Source: Nitrospira sp. (GTDB taxonomy: Bacteria > Nitrospirota > Nitrospiria > Nitrospirales > Nitrospiraceae). Taken from it: a stretch of 10,000 nt of DNA. The notes under the pieces are model-generated. The model did not search any database, was not told where the DNA came from, and saw only the letters and a list, made by a program, of their open reading frames with translations. Each line of letters begins with the position of its first letter. Positions within the stretch are counted from its first letter, which is position 1. Shown piece by piece: positions 1-6,514 of this stretch. The stretch is from positions 1-10,000 of the forward strand of contig JAIWOH010000144.1 in the NCBI GenBank assembly GCA_020216985.1, written 5' to 3'. A program made the position numbers and the translations under genes.

Positions 1-687
1 GCCGGTCTGTTATGCCCTGCTTTTGGCGCCGTGTATGTGGAAGGACGGCCGATCACTACACTGACGCCCCTCCAGATCGCCAGGATTCTTGCGGTCGTGC
101 CTCAGGAACAGCCATCGCTGTTCCCGTTCTCGGTAGCGGAGACCGTGTTGATGGGGCGATTCCCCCATCGGAAGATGGGGTGGTGGAATGTGGGAGTGGG
201 AGCAGAGACGGAAACAGATCTTGTCGCTGTCCATCAAGCCTTGGTGGAGACCGACATGCTGGCATCGGCGGATCGGCTGGTTTCGGATCTTTCCGGTGGA
301 GAGCGGCAACGGGCCTTGATCGCCAGGGCCCTGGCCCAGGAGCCGCGCATCCTGCTGCTCGATGAACCCACGGCCTTTCTCGACCTGAGCCATCAAATCG
401 AGATGTGTTCGCTGGTGCAACGGTTGGCCAGGGAACGGCGGCTCACGGTGGTGCTGGTCACGCACGACCTCAACGTGGCGAGCCTCCTCTGCGAACGGAT
501 CGTGTTGCTGAAAAAGGGCGCGGTTCGGGCAGTCGGAATTCCAGCCGAGATCATTCGGCAGGACATCCTGTACGATGTCTATGGGTGCGACGTGATGATC
601 GATCGCCATCCGCAGACAGGGAGGCCGCGCGTCACGTTACCGATACCGGCTCCACAGGATGAGCATCGCATAAGAGCCGGCACATGA
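1..687 (+). CDS. ABC transporter ATP-binding protein, FecE/BtuD type (5' truncated by window edge)
   Basis: This is the ATPase subunit of a binding-protein-dependent importer of the iron-siderophore/heme/cobalamin family, and it would energise uptake across the inner membrane. The frame is open from base 1 (AGLLCPAFGAV...), so the start and the Walker A P-loop lie upstream of the window. Visible in order are the Q-loop (VVPQEQ, about nt 94-111), the ABC signature LSGGERQ (nt 289-309), Walker B with D-loop (LLLDEPTAFLDL, about nt 352-387) and the switch histidine in VTHD (about nt 457-468). The C-terminal YDVYGCDVMIDRHPQTGRP is typical of the FecE/BtuD/HmuV group. The stop TGA overlaps the next start as ATGA. 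The downstream cobalamin riboswitch, btuB and cob genes make corrinoid import the likely role (btuD), but the domain alone cannot separate B12 from heme or siderophore import. Confidence 0.93.
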   Translation, partial: AGLLCPAFGAVYVEGRPITTLTPLQIARILAVVPQEQPSLFPFSVAETVLMGRFPHRKMGWWNVGVGAETETDLVAVHQALVETDMLASADRLVSDLSGGERQRALIARALAQEPRILLLDEPTAFLDLSHQIEMCSLVQRLARERRLTVVLVTHDLNVASLLCERIVLLKKGAVRAVGIPAEIIRQDILYDVYGCDVMIDRHPQTGRPRVTLPIPAPQDEHRIRAGT

Positions 688-1454
688 CAGTGGGAATGAT
701 CGCGCTCCTGCACCTTGACATCGTTCCCGGCGCCGTTGCTCGTAATCAGGCGATGGTGGCGGAGGCCGTCACCAGGGCGGCTGCGTCCGGCGCCCGGTGG
801 ATTGTGACGCCTGAATTGGTGTTATGCGGGCTTCAGTTTCCTCAGCTCCTGGGGACTGACTGGATCAGGCCACAGCCGGACGTGTGGATGACACGGTTTT
901 GCCGACTGGTTCGGAAATTGGGCGTCACGGTCTTTTTCGCTGCTCCGGAACGGGAGGGGAACCGGCTTTATAATTCAGTGTTTGTGATTGGTCCCCGCGG
1001 TGACATCCTGGGCAAACATCAAAAGATCAATACCAAGAGCGATGCGCTGTCCTGGTCCAGCCCGGGGGACAGGGCACAACCGGTTCGATGTGATGGCATC
1101 ACCGTCGGACTCTTGGTGTGCGCCGATGCTTTTACGGCTGGCATTGCCGGTTCGTTGAAACGCAGCGGCGCGCAACTGCTTATCTCGCCCTCTTCGTGGG
1201 GCCCTGGACTTCATGGCCCCAACGGCGAATGGGAGGATCGTTCAAGAGAAACCGGATTGCCGCTGATCGTCTGTAACCGAACCGGAATGGAACGGACATT
1301 GGATTTTCGGAAAGCCCAGAGTCTGGTGGTGAAAAACGGAGAACGGCTGCTGACCCATTCATCGGAACGAGGGGCCGTTCTGACATTCGATTGGGATTTC
1401 AGCGCCATGGCTCCGATGACAGCCGCTTTTCAGATGATGCCGTTGCCCAACTGA
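684..1454 (+). CDS. nitrilase-superfamily carbon-nitrogen hydrolase, substrate unknown
   Basis: This 256-residue protein has the size and catalytic layout of the nitrilase/amidase (CN_hydrolase) superfamily. A Glu-Lys-Cys triad can be placed: E44 in VTPELVLCG, K114 in KHQKIN, and the nucleophile C146 in GLLVCADAF. The block LLISPSSWGPG that follows the cysteine is also characteristic. Members cleave C-N bonds in amides, nitriles or carbamoyl compounds; the sequence does not reveal the substrate. No signal peptide is seen, so it is probably cytoplasmic. The start ATG overlaps the stop of the upstream ABC ATPase gene by four bases (ATGA), with no strong separate Shine-Dalgarno motif, which suggests translational coupling. 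Its position between a probable B12 transporter and btuB hints at a corrinoid-linked or scavenging amidase, but that is inference from context only. Confidence 0.9.
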   Translation: MTVGMIALLHLDIVPGAVARNQAMVAEAVTRAAASGARWIVTPELVLCGLQFPQLLGTDWIRPQPDVWMTRFCRLVRKLGVTVFFAAPEREGNRLYNSVFVIGPRGDILGKHQKINTKSDALSWSSPGDRAQPVRCDGITVGLLVCADAFTAGIAGSLKRSGAQLLISPSSWGPGLHGPNGEWEDRSRETGLPLIVCNRTGMERTLDFRKAQSLVVKNGERLLTHSSERGAVLTFDWDFSAMAPMTAAFQMMPLPN

Positions 1455-1557
1455 GGTGAAGCCAAAGGCTGGCGGGAAGGGTTCCATCCCCTCTTCCCAC
1501 CCGGATAGTCGACAAGGGATGCCGTCTCGTTTTCGGAAAGGGGAGTCGAACTGATCA

Positions 1558-1706
1558 TCCGTCAGCGCCGGGGAAGATGGTGCAAAGCCATCACGGTGCC
1601 GCCACTGTAAGCGGGGAGCGACGCTGCACGATGCCACTGTGCGGGTTCACGCACGGGAAGGCGCAGAAAAGCGACGAGCCGCGAGTCAGGAGACCCGTCT
1701 GACGGA
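1558..1706 (+). ncRNA. cobalamin riboswitch (adenosylcobalamin type) upstream of btuB
   Basis: All the main conserved blocks of the cobalamin aptamer are present in order. They are GGGAA (1571-1575); a P5-like hairpin with arms 1576-1580 and 1588-1592 around loop TGCAAAG; the B12-box segment GCCGCCACTGTAAGCGG (about 1599-1613); GCCACTG (1633-1639) and GGGAAGGC (1655-1662) around a stem with arms 1639-1643 and 1650-1654; and GTCAGGAGACC (about 1685-1695). The ends pair perfectly over 8 bp (1558-1565 with 1699-1706), giving P1. The large peripheral GCCACTG...GGGAAGGC arm favours the adenosylcobalamin-responsive class. It lies in the 288-bp gap before btuB and should lower btuB expression, and that of any co-transcribed cob genes, when B12 is plentiful. 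I see no convincing -35/-10 promoter just upstream. Confidence 0.95.
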
Positions 1707-1713
1707 CCAACTC

Positions 1714-1739
1714 AACCCTCTTCGAGCCAAAGGGAGGTT
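1714..1739 (+). promoter_or_regulatory. candidate Shine-Dalgarno-sequestering hairpin of the riboswitch expression platform
   Basis: Just after the aptamer, AACC (1714-1717) can pair with GGTT (1736-1739). After one C/A mismatch, TCTT (1719-1722) can pair with AGGG (1731-1734), using two G-U pairs and leaving an 8-nt loop at 1723-1730. This would bury the btuB ribosome-binding site GGGAGG (1732-1737), which sits 5 nt before the ATG at 1743. There is no terminator-like T-tract, so control at translation fits better than transcription termination. I do not see a good complement between this loop and aptamer loop 1581-1587, so the usual kissing interaction is not evident. Confidence 0.5.
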
Positions 1740-1742
1740 GCC

Positions 1743-3785
1743 ATGATTCGTGTCCGTCAGCGCGCGGGTCGCGGTCTGCTCATTGCGTTGTTCTTGACGT
1801 CCGTTTCTGTTTCTTCAGCCCATTCGCAGGATCTGGCGATGGCGAGCCGGTCGGAGCCCCTTGAAGCTCCTGGCGTCGTCGTGAGCGCCACCAAAACAGA
1901 GGTGCCTGCGACGCAGCTCACCAGTGCCGTCGAGGTCATCAGCGGTGAGGAGTTAGAACAAAAGGGGATCAAGACCGTCATCGATGGGCTGCGCTTGGCG
2001 CAGGGCGTCTTCGCCACGTCGAGCGGCGGCCCCGGCACCGAAGCCACGGTGAAAATGCGAGGGGCGTTTGCCAGGCACACGTTGGTGTTGATCGATGGGG
2101 TGATCGTCAACAGTCCCACGACCGGCGCCTATGACTTTTCCAGCTTGACGGTGGACAACATCGATCGGATCGAAATTCTGCGCGGCGCCCAAGGCATGTT
2201 ATATGGCTCGGACGCCATCGGCGGCGTGATCAATATCTATACGAAGAAGGGAACCGGTAGGCCGAGTATCGGCGCCTTCTTTGAGTACGGATCTTTCGCG
2301 ACGTTTCGAGAAGGTGGACATCTGTCCGGGGCAAAAGGTCCGTTTGATTTTTCCCTGTCCGTCTCACGGTGGGATACCAGCAGTTTTTCAGCCATCGATT
2401 ACCGGAAGGGAGCCTTCGAAAACGATGGGTTCCACAATACTCAGGTGTCGGCCAAGATCGGCGCGGAGTTGCCCAAGGACGGCCGTCTCGAGTTCAACAT
2501 GCGCTGGTATGATTCGAGGCACAGTTTCGACGGGTTCGCCGACAGCGGTGCCCCGGCCGATATATTCGGCGCGCGGTCAACGAACCGGAATCTCATTCTC
2601 AACGGCACCTGGCGACAGCCGATTACCTCATATTGGACTTCGATCTTGACCCTGTCGCAGTCGAACCAGCGGCTAAAGAGTGACAGTGGCAACGCCGGCT
2701 TCAATCTTAATACCAGACAGTTCATCTCAGCCAGCCCGACGTCGTGCTTTCCGAATGTCGACGCTTGCTTTACTCCCTTTTCAAGCGATCTGGAAATTTT
2801 AAACCGCCGGCTGGAATGGCAAAACGATGTGCGGATCGGTGAGTGGGTGCTCCTCACCGCCGGCTATCAATTGCGCAGGGACGAAGGCGATTCCCCCGGG
2901 TTCTACGGCGCAGCGGAACCGGCTCGGATCCTCTCGTCTAACGCCGGGTTCGCCCAAGCGCAGGTCAGCCTCTGGGATCGGTTGTTTTTTACGGCGGGCG
3001 GGCGGCACGACAGTTACAACCGGTTTGAAGACGCGACCACCTATCGGGTGACCGGCGGCTATCATCTCAAAGAAACCGGCACCAGGTTTCGGGCAAGCTA
3101 TGGTACCGGTTTCAAAGCGCCGACATTAAACGATCTGTTCTTTCAAGGATTTGGCAATCCCGATCTCAAGCCGGAGAAAAGTCTCGGTTTGGACGCGGCA
3201 GTGGAGCAGAGTCTCTTCAATGATCGGCTCCATCTGAGCGCAGGCTACTTTTGGAATCGGTTTCAGAACTTGATTCAATTCGCTTCGGGTGGCTCACTCT
3301 GCCCGCCTGGGTCATTTGGGTTCTGTCCGATCAACATCGCCGATGCAAAGACCCAAGGGTGGGAATTTGCCTTTCGCCTGACGCTCTTCAAAGGATTGGA
3401 GGTGCGGGGACAATATACCTATACCCTGACTCGTGCGTTCGACAGTCCCACGCTGGGGTTAGGAGGCAATAAGCGGCTTCCTCGATGGCCGGTCGATCAG
3501 GGGACGGTCGGGTTCTCTTATTCACCGATCGAGGCCTTGCGACTTGATATCGACTATCGGTTTGTGGGTAATCGGCATGACAACTTGGGCAACTCTCCCG
3601 CGCGGGCCCTCGGCACGTTTAACGTGGTCAATCTGGCGGCTTCCTACAACGTAACGAAGAACTGGCAGGCCTATGTGCGGGTCGATAACCTGTTTAACGA
3701 AACGTACGAGGAAATTTTTCCTTTTGGAACACCGATCCGTTCCATTTACGGCGGCGTGCGGATGAATTATGACCTGCCGCTCTGA
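1743..3785 (+). CDS. btuB: TonB-dependent vitamin B12 outer-membrane receptor BtuB
   Basis: This 680-residue protein is an outer-membrane beta-barrel receptor that takes up corrinoids using energy from TonB-ExbBD. A signal peptide is visible: basic MIRVRQRAGR, a hydrophobic stretch to about residue 24, and probable cleavage near AHSQ at 26-29. A TonB box-like PGVVVSATKTE follows at 43-53. The plug domain spans roughly 52-170, with LRLAQGVF, MRGAFARHTLVLIDG and the strong motif IEILRGAQGMLYGSDAIGG. The barrel contains the conserved GTGFKAPTLNDLFF and NPDLKPEKS segments (455-480) and a C-terminal VDNLFNETYEE. Two close cysteine pairs (C335/C342 and C520/C528) lie in probable external loops. The protein ends in YDLPL, without the usual terminal aromatic residue. 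Ligand assignment rests on the upstream cobalamin riboswitch and the downstream cob genes. The ATG has a good Shine-Dalgarno, GGGAGG at 1732-1737. Confidence 0.94.
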   Translation: MIRVRQRAGRGLLIALFLTSVSVSSAHSQDLAMASRSEPLEAPGVVVSATKTEVPATQLTSAVEVISGEELEQKGIKTVIDGLRLAQGVFATSSGGPGTEATVKMRGAFARHTLVLIDGVIVNSPTTGAYDFSSLTVDNIDRIEILRGAQGMLYGSDAIGGVINIYTKKGTGRPSIGAFFEYGSFATFREGGHLSGAKGPFDFSLSVSRWDTSSFSAIDYRKGAFENDGFHNTQVSAKIGAELPKDGRLEFNMRWYDSRHSFDGFADSGAPADIFGARSTNRNLILNGTWRQPITSYWTSILTLSQSNQRLKSDSGNAGFNLNTRQFISASPTSCFPNVDACFTPFSSDLEILNRRLEWQNDVRIGEWVLLTAGYQLRRDEGDSPGFYGAAEPARILSSNAGFAQAQVSLWDRLFFTAGGRHDSYNRFEDATTYRVTGGYHLKETGTRFRASYGTGFKAPTLNDLFFQGFGNPDLKPEKSLGLDAAVEQSLFNDRLHLSAGYFWNRFQNLIQFASGGSLCPPGSFGFCPINIADAKTQGWEFAFRLTLFKGLEVRGQYTYTLTRAFDSPTLGLGGNKRLPRWPVDQGTVGFSYSPIEALRLDIDYRFVGNRHDNLGNSPARALGTFNVVNLAASYNVTKNWQAYVRVDNLFNETYEEIFPFGTPIRSIYGGVRMNYDLPL

Positions 3786-3926
3786 ATTGGATGACTGCAT
3801 GGTGTTCTGGATCGGCGAGATGCTGCGGGTGCATGTCTGTCTTTCATGGTCGAGTTGCGACGGACTCTCTGGCCCCTCGCCGTTGTGTGGGGTAAAGCAA
3901 CGAAAGTCTCTGTTGGAGATGAGGGG

Positions 3927-4127
3927 ATGAGGGGACCGGTTGAGAAAATCTGCGAACACTGTGGCGAGCCATTTCAATGCCAGGGGTATCGCTGTTGGTG
4001 CGAAACCGTGTGTATCACCGATTCCCAGATGGATTGGATCGCCGCTCGGTATCGGGATTGTCTCTGCCCGAGTTGTCTCGGCCAGGTGGCGCAGGGGACC
4101 ATCAGTCGGCAGTCTGATCCGGCTTGA
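3927..4127 (+). CDS. small cysteine-rich CWC-family protein
   Basis: This 66-residue protein contains nine cysteines: C9, C12, C18, C23, C25, C29, C45, C47 and C50. The pattern CxxCGxxFxC, then CWC, then CLCPSCL matches the cysteine-rich CWC family, small bacterial proteins of unknown function that look like metal (probably zinc) binders. The frame is open further upstream to an ATG at 3846, but the 27 extra residues do not resemble the family. The ATG at 3927 is preceded by GGAG (3915-3918) and GAGGGG (3921-3926), so I start there. No signal peptide or membrane segment is seen. The gene lies 141 bp after btuB and 25 bp before the adenosyltransferase gene, so it is probably co-transcribed with the cob genes. 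No role in B12 metabolism is established; a metal-handling or accessory role is a guess. Confidence 0.8.
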   Translation: MRGPVEKICEHCGEPFQCQGYRCWCETVCITDSQMDWIAARYRDCLCPSCLGQVAQGTISRQSDPA

Positions 4128-4152
4128 TCATCGGCGAAAGAAAGGAAACACG

Positions 4153-4749
4153 ATGCGGATCACCAAGGTCTATACGAAGACCGGCGATAAGGGAAAGACC
4201 AGGCTGGCCGGCGGCCAAGAGGTGTGGAAGGACAGTCTGAGAGTTGAGGCCTATGGGACGATCGATGAGTTGAACGCAACGATCGGTGTGGTCCGCGCTC
4301 TGAATGCCGAGGTGGTGGTCAATCCTTCCGCCAAGGAACGACTGGAAGCCGAGCTGCGCTGGATCCAGAACAAGCTCTTCGATGTCGGGAGTCTCTTGGC
4401 CACTGCGCCGGGACAGACCTTCAAAAATATGCCGCAGGTGACGGAACGGGATGTCGAGCGGCTCGAACAAGTGATCGATCGATGCCAAGAAGAGCTGGCG
4501 CCGCTCAAAGAGTTCATCCTGCCAGGGGGCGGCAAGGTGTCCGCCTTTCTCCATCAGGCCAGGACCGTCTGCCGCCGCGCCGAACGGGTCTGTGTGGCTC
4601 TCTCAAAAACCGAACCGGTCGATCCGACCATCATCACATTCATCAATCGGCTGAGCGATACGTTGTTTGTGCTCGCTCGCTGGGTCTCCACGATGCATGG
4701 GGAGCCGGAATTTTTGTGGGAGCGCCATGCGAGCGGCCAAGAGAGGTAA
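4153..4749 (+). CDS. PduO-type ATP:cob(I)alamin adenosyltransferase
   Basis: This 198-residue enzyme transfers the 5'-deoxyadenosyl group of ATP to reduced cobalt in corrinoids, making adenosylated intermediates or AdoCbl. The N-terminal YTKTGDKGKTRLAGG (7-21) is the ATP-binding signature of the PduO family. EAYGTIDELNATIG (32-45), FILPGG (121-126), RTVCRRAER (137-145) and FINRLSDTLFVLAR (163-176) are the other hallmark blocks, and the length matches single-domain members. Start choice: the frame continues upstream to 3940, but that stretch overlaps the CWC gene and is not family-like. The ATG at 4153 follows AAAGGAAA and places YTKTGD at the usual distance from the N-terminus. The 3' end overlaps the cobU start by 23 bases. 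The family is often labelled cobO or pduO in annotations, although true CobO/CobA enzymes are unrelated in sequence. Confidence 0.95.
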   Translation: MRITKVYTKTGDKGKTRLAGGQEVWKDSLRVEAYGTIDELNATIGVVRALNAEVVVNPSAKERLEAELRWIQNKLFDVGSLLATAPGQTFKNMPQVTERDVERLEQVIDRCQEELAPLKEFILPGGGKVSAFLHQARTVCRRAERVCVALSKTEPVDPTIITFINRLSDTLFVLARWVSTMHGEPEFLWERHASGQER

Positions 4750-5287
4750 ACGTCCATCGGCAAGGACTGCAACAGGCCGCCTGATCTTGGTGCTGGGCGG
4801 CGCGTCGTCTGGGAAGAGCGAGATAGCGCTCCGGCTGGCCGGCAAGAGAGGGCCCCGTGCTTTTCTCGCTACCGGTCAGGCGCTCGATGAAGAAATGGCC
4901 GAGCGGATCGCTCGCCATCGGGCTTCTCGGTCATCGGACTGGCACACTGTGGAAATCCCCACGGACCTTGAATCGTGGCTTGCCAATGAAGGCTCGAAGT
5001 ATCAATCCATTCTGATCGATTGCCTCACCCTTTGGTTGAACAATCTTATGATGGTGGGTGAGAAGGAATCCGCGATCCAGGAACGTGCCGGCGCTCTCCT
5101 TCGAGCTGCGAGGCGTACGAACGCCAGGGTCGTGATGGTCAGCAATGAGTTAGGGATGGGCTTGGTGCCAGCGGATTGGGCATCACGGGCATTTCGGGAC
5201 CTTGCCGGGCGGATCAATCAGCAGATCGCCGCCGAGGCCGATGAGGTCTATCTGGTGATCAGTGGGATGCCCCTCAAATTGAAATAG
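4727..5287 (+). CDS. cobU: adenosylcobinamide kinase / adenosylcobinamide-phosphate guanylyltransferase CobU (CobP)
   Basis: This bifunctional cytoplasmic enzyme phosphorylates adenosylcobinamide and then adds GMP, giving AdoCbi-GDP for CobS. It has 186 residues from the ATG at 4727, close to the usual CobU length. The P-loop is GGASSGKS (24-31). H64 in IARHRASR is the expected guanylylated histidine. IDCLTLWLNNLM (97-108), VSNELGMGLVP (138-148) and FRDLAGRINQQIA (156-168) are family blocks, and the protein ends in the typical GMPLKLK. The frame is open upstream to an ATG at 4667, but 4727 follows GGGAG (4718-4722), though only 4 nt away, and gives a more normal N-terminus. Even so, about 16 basic residues precede the family core. 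The start lies inside the end of the adenosyltransferase gene, consistent with coupled translation. Confidence 0.95.
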   Translation: MRAAKRGKRPSARTATGRLILVLGGASSGKSEIALRLAGKRGPRAFLATGQALDEEMAERIARHRASRSSDWHTVEIPTDLESWLANEGSKYQSILIDCLTLWLNNLMMVGEKESAIQERAGALLRAARRTNARVVMVSNELGMGLVPADWASRAFRDLAGRINQQIAAEADEVYLVISGMPLKLK

Positions 5288-5304
5288 AACCAAATCAAAG
5301 AACC

Positions 5305-6375
5305 ATGACGATGGCGTTGATCCAAAACTGCTCTCATCACATCCGGCCGATCGAGAGGGAATTGCTCAAACTGGCGCAACAGCGGCTGGACCGGTTGACC
5401 AAGCCACCGGGTAGCTTGGGGAGACTGGAAGAACTGGCCGCCTTCTATGTGGCGATGACCGGTACGATGAAACCCCAGGTTCCACGGGGGGTGGTGTTCA
5501 CGTTGGCGGCGGATCACGGTGTGACGGCTGAGGGAGTGAGTGCCTATCCCCAAGAGGTGACGCCACAGATGGTGCTCAACTTCTTGCGGGGCGGCGCAGC
5601 CGTCAATGTGCTGGCTCGCCATGTGGGGGTCGAGGTGCGGATTGTGGATATCGGGGTGAACTATGAGTTTGGGAGCCATCCTGGTCTGCTGGCTCGAAAC
5701 ATCATGAAGGGCACTCGCAACTTTGCTCGTGAGCCGGCCATGACGAGGGAACAGGCGGAGCAAGCGGTCTCGACCGGAATCGAGTTGGCGATAGATGCGG
5801 CGCGCGAAGGGATCGGCCTGATCGGGCTTGGCGAGATGGGGATCGGTAACACGACCTCAAGCGCGGCCATCACCGCGGTGATGACGGGCAAGCCGGTTGA
5901 TCACGTGACGGGCCATGGCACCGGCATTGACGAAGCCGGTCGTGCTCGCAAGGTGGCCATCATCCAACGGGCGCTCGATCTCCATCGGCCTGACCGAACG
6001 GACCCGCTCGATGTCTTGGCGAAGGTCGGTGGCCTGGAGATCGGTGGCCTGGCCGGCATCATCCTGGGGGCTGCCTCGGCTCGCGTACCAGTTGTGCTCG
6101 ATGGATTTATCACCGGTGCTGCGGCCTTGATCGCTGTGGCGCTGGCGCCTGCTTGTCGAGACTATCTGATTGCTTCTCATCAATCGGTTGAACGTGGCCA
6201 TCGCGTGGTTCTTGAACATCTTGGCTTTAAGCCCTTGCTGGATATGGACTTTCGGCTAGGTGAAGGAACCGGTGCCTGCTTAGGGATGGGGCTTATCTCT
6301 GCCGCGGTCAAGATCTACACGGAGATGGCCACGTTTGATGAAGCAGGGGTCTCTGACCGGGTGTCGTCTTCGTAA
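5305..6375 (+). CDS. cobT: nicotinate-nucleotide--dimethylbenzimidazole phosphoribosyltransferase CobT
   Basis: CobT transfers phosphoribose from nicotinate mononucleotide to a lower-ligand base such as 5,6-dimethylbenzimidazole, giving alpha-ribazole phosphate for CobS. The 356-residue protein is the usual length for the family. Clear blocks are LDRLTKPPGSLGRLEELA (28-45), LAADHGVTAEGVSAYPQ (67-83), GEMGIGNTT (176-184) and the C-terminal GEGTGACLGMG (319-329), in which E320 corresponds to the catalytic glutamate. The gene starts 17 bp after cobU. Two in-frame ATGs, at 5305 and 5311, are close together; neither has a strong Shine-Dalgarno (only AAAG upstream), so the exact start is uncertain by two residues. 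No dimethylbenzimidazole synthase is seen nearby, so the base it uses cannot be stated. Confidence 0.97.
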   Translation: MTMALIQNCSHHIRPIERELLKLAQQRLDRLTKPPGSLGRLEELAAFYVAMTGTMKPQVPRGVVFTLAADHGVTAEGVSAYPQEVTPQMVLNFLRGGAAVNVLARHVGVEVRIVDIGVNYEFGSHPGLLARNIMKGTRNFAREPAMTREQAEQAVSTGIELAIDAAREGIGLIGLGEMGIGNTTSSAAITAVMTGKPVDHVTGHGTGIDEAGRARKVAIIQRALDLHRPDRTDPLDVLAKVGGLEIGGLAGIILGAASARVPVVLDGFITGAAALIAVALAPACRDYLIASHQSVERGHRVVLEHLGFKPLLDMDFRLGEGTGACLGMGLISAAVKIYTEMATFDEAGVSDRVSSS

Positions 6376-6402
6376 CGGCAAGGTGTCGAGAGGGCAAACC
6401 GT

Positions 6403-6514
6403 AGGAGGGGAATATCAGTGACGACACACCGTCGGCTTGCTTCGGCATCGACTCATAGGGGTGCCCCTTTATGACGCAGCGTTCGCTCACCGGCCGGTTG
6501 GGTGATCCGTGATG
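6403..6514 (+). promoter_or_regulatory. cobT-cobS intergenic leader with two nested mini-ORFs
   Basis: The 133-bp gap between cobT and cobS contains one of the best Shine-Dalgarno motifs in the window, AGGAGGGG (6403-6410), but it does not serve cobS directly. Seven bases later a GTG (6418) opens an 18-codon frame ending at TGA 6472-6474. That stop overlaps an ATG at 6471 (ATGA), which opens a 13-codon frame with AGGGG at 6457-6461. This second frame stops at TGA 6510-6512, overlapping the cobS ATG at 6512 (TGATG), with GGGTG just upstream. The three frames are in different phases, so this is not one gene with a single frameshift. A translationally coupled leader is possible; chance or a decayed gene are alternatives. 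I recognise neither peptide. Confidence 0.3.

Noticed and set aside
10..609. Minus-strand open frame of 199 codons opposite the ABC ATPase gene.
   Set aside because: The plus strand holds intact ABC signature, Walker B and H-loop motifs; the antisense product has no recognisable features.
1471..1501. Imperfect hairpin after the hydrolase gene (GGGAAG at 1474-1479 with CTTCCC at 1493-1498, extendable past a bulge and a mismatch).
   Set aside because: No T-tract follows, so an intrinsic terminator is not supported. It may still be a weak structure, but it is not called as a feature.
1509..1540. TCGACA at 1509-1514 as a -35 box for the riboswitch transcript.
   Set aside because: No acceptable -10 element lies at the right distance (TTCGGA region only), so no promoter is claimed.
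3846..3926. Longer start for the CWC protein at 3846.
   Set aside because: The extra residues are not family-like, whereas 3927 has a suitable Shine-Dalgarno and begins just before the first CxxC.
3786..3926. btuB-CWC gap inspected for a terminator, promoter or second riboswitch; a 5-bp stem CGTTG/CAACG around a 12-nt loop is present near 3884-3905.
   Set aside because: Stem too short and no T-tract or conserved aptamer blocks; nothing callable, so read-through from the btuB transcript remains possible.
3940..4152. N-terminal extension of the adenosyltransferase frame up to 3940.
   Set aside because: It overlaps the CWC gene almost entirely, does not resemble the family, and the ATG at 4153 has a ribosome-binding site and the expected N-terminal motif spacing.
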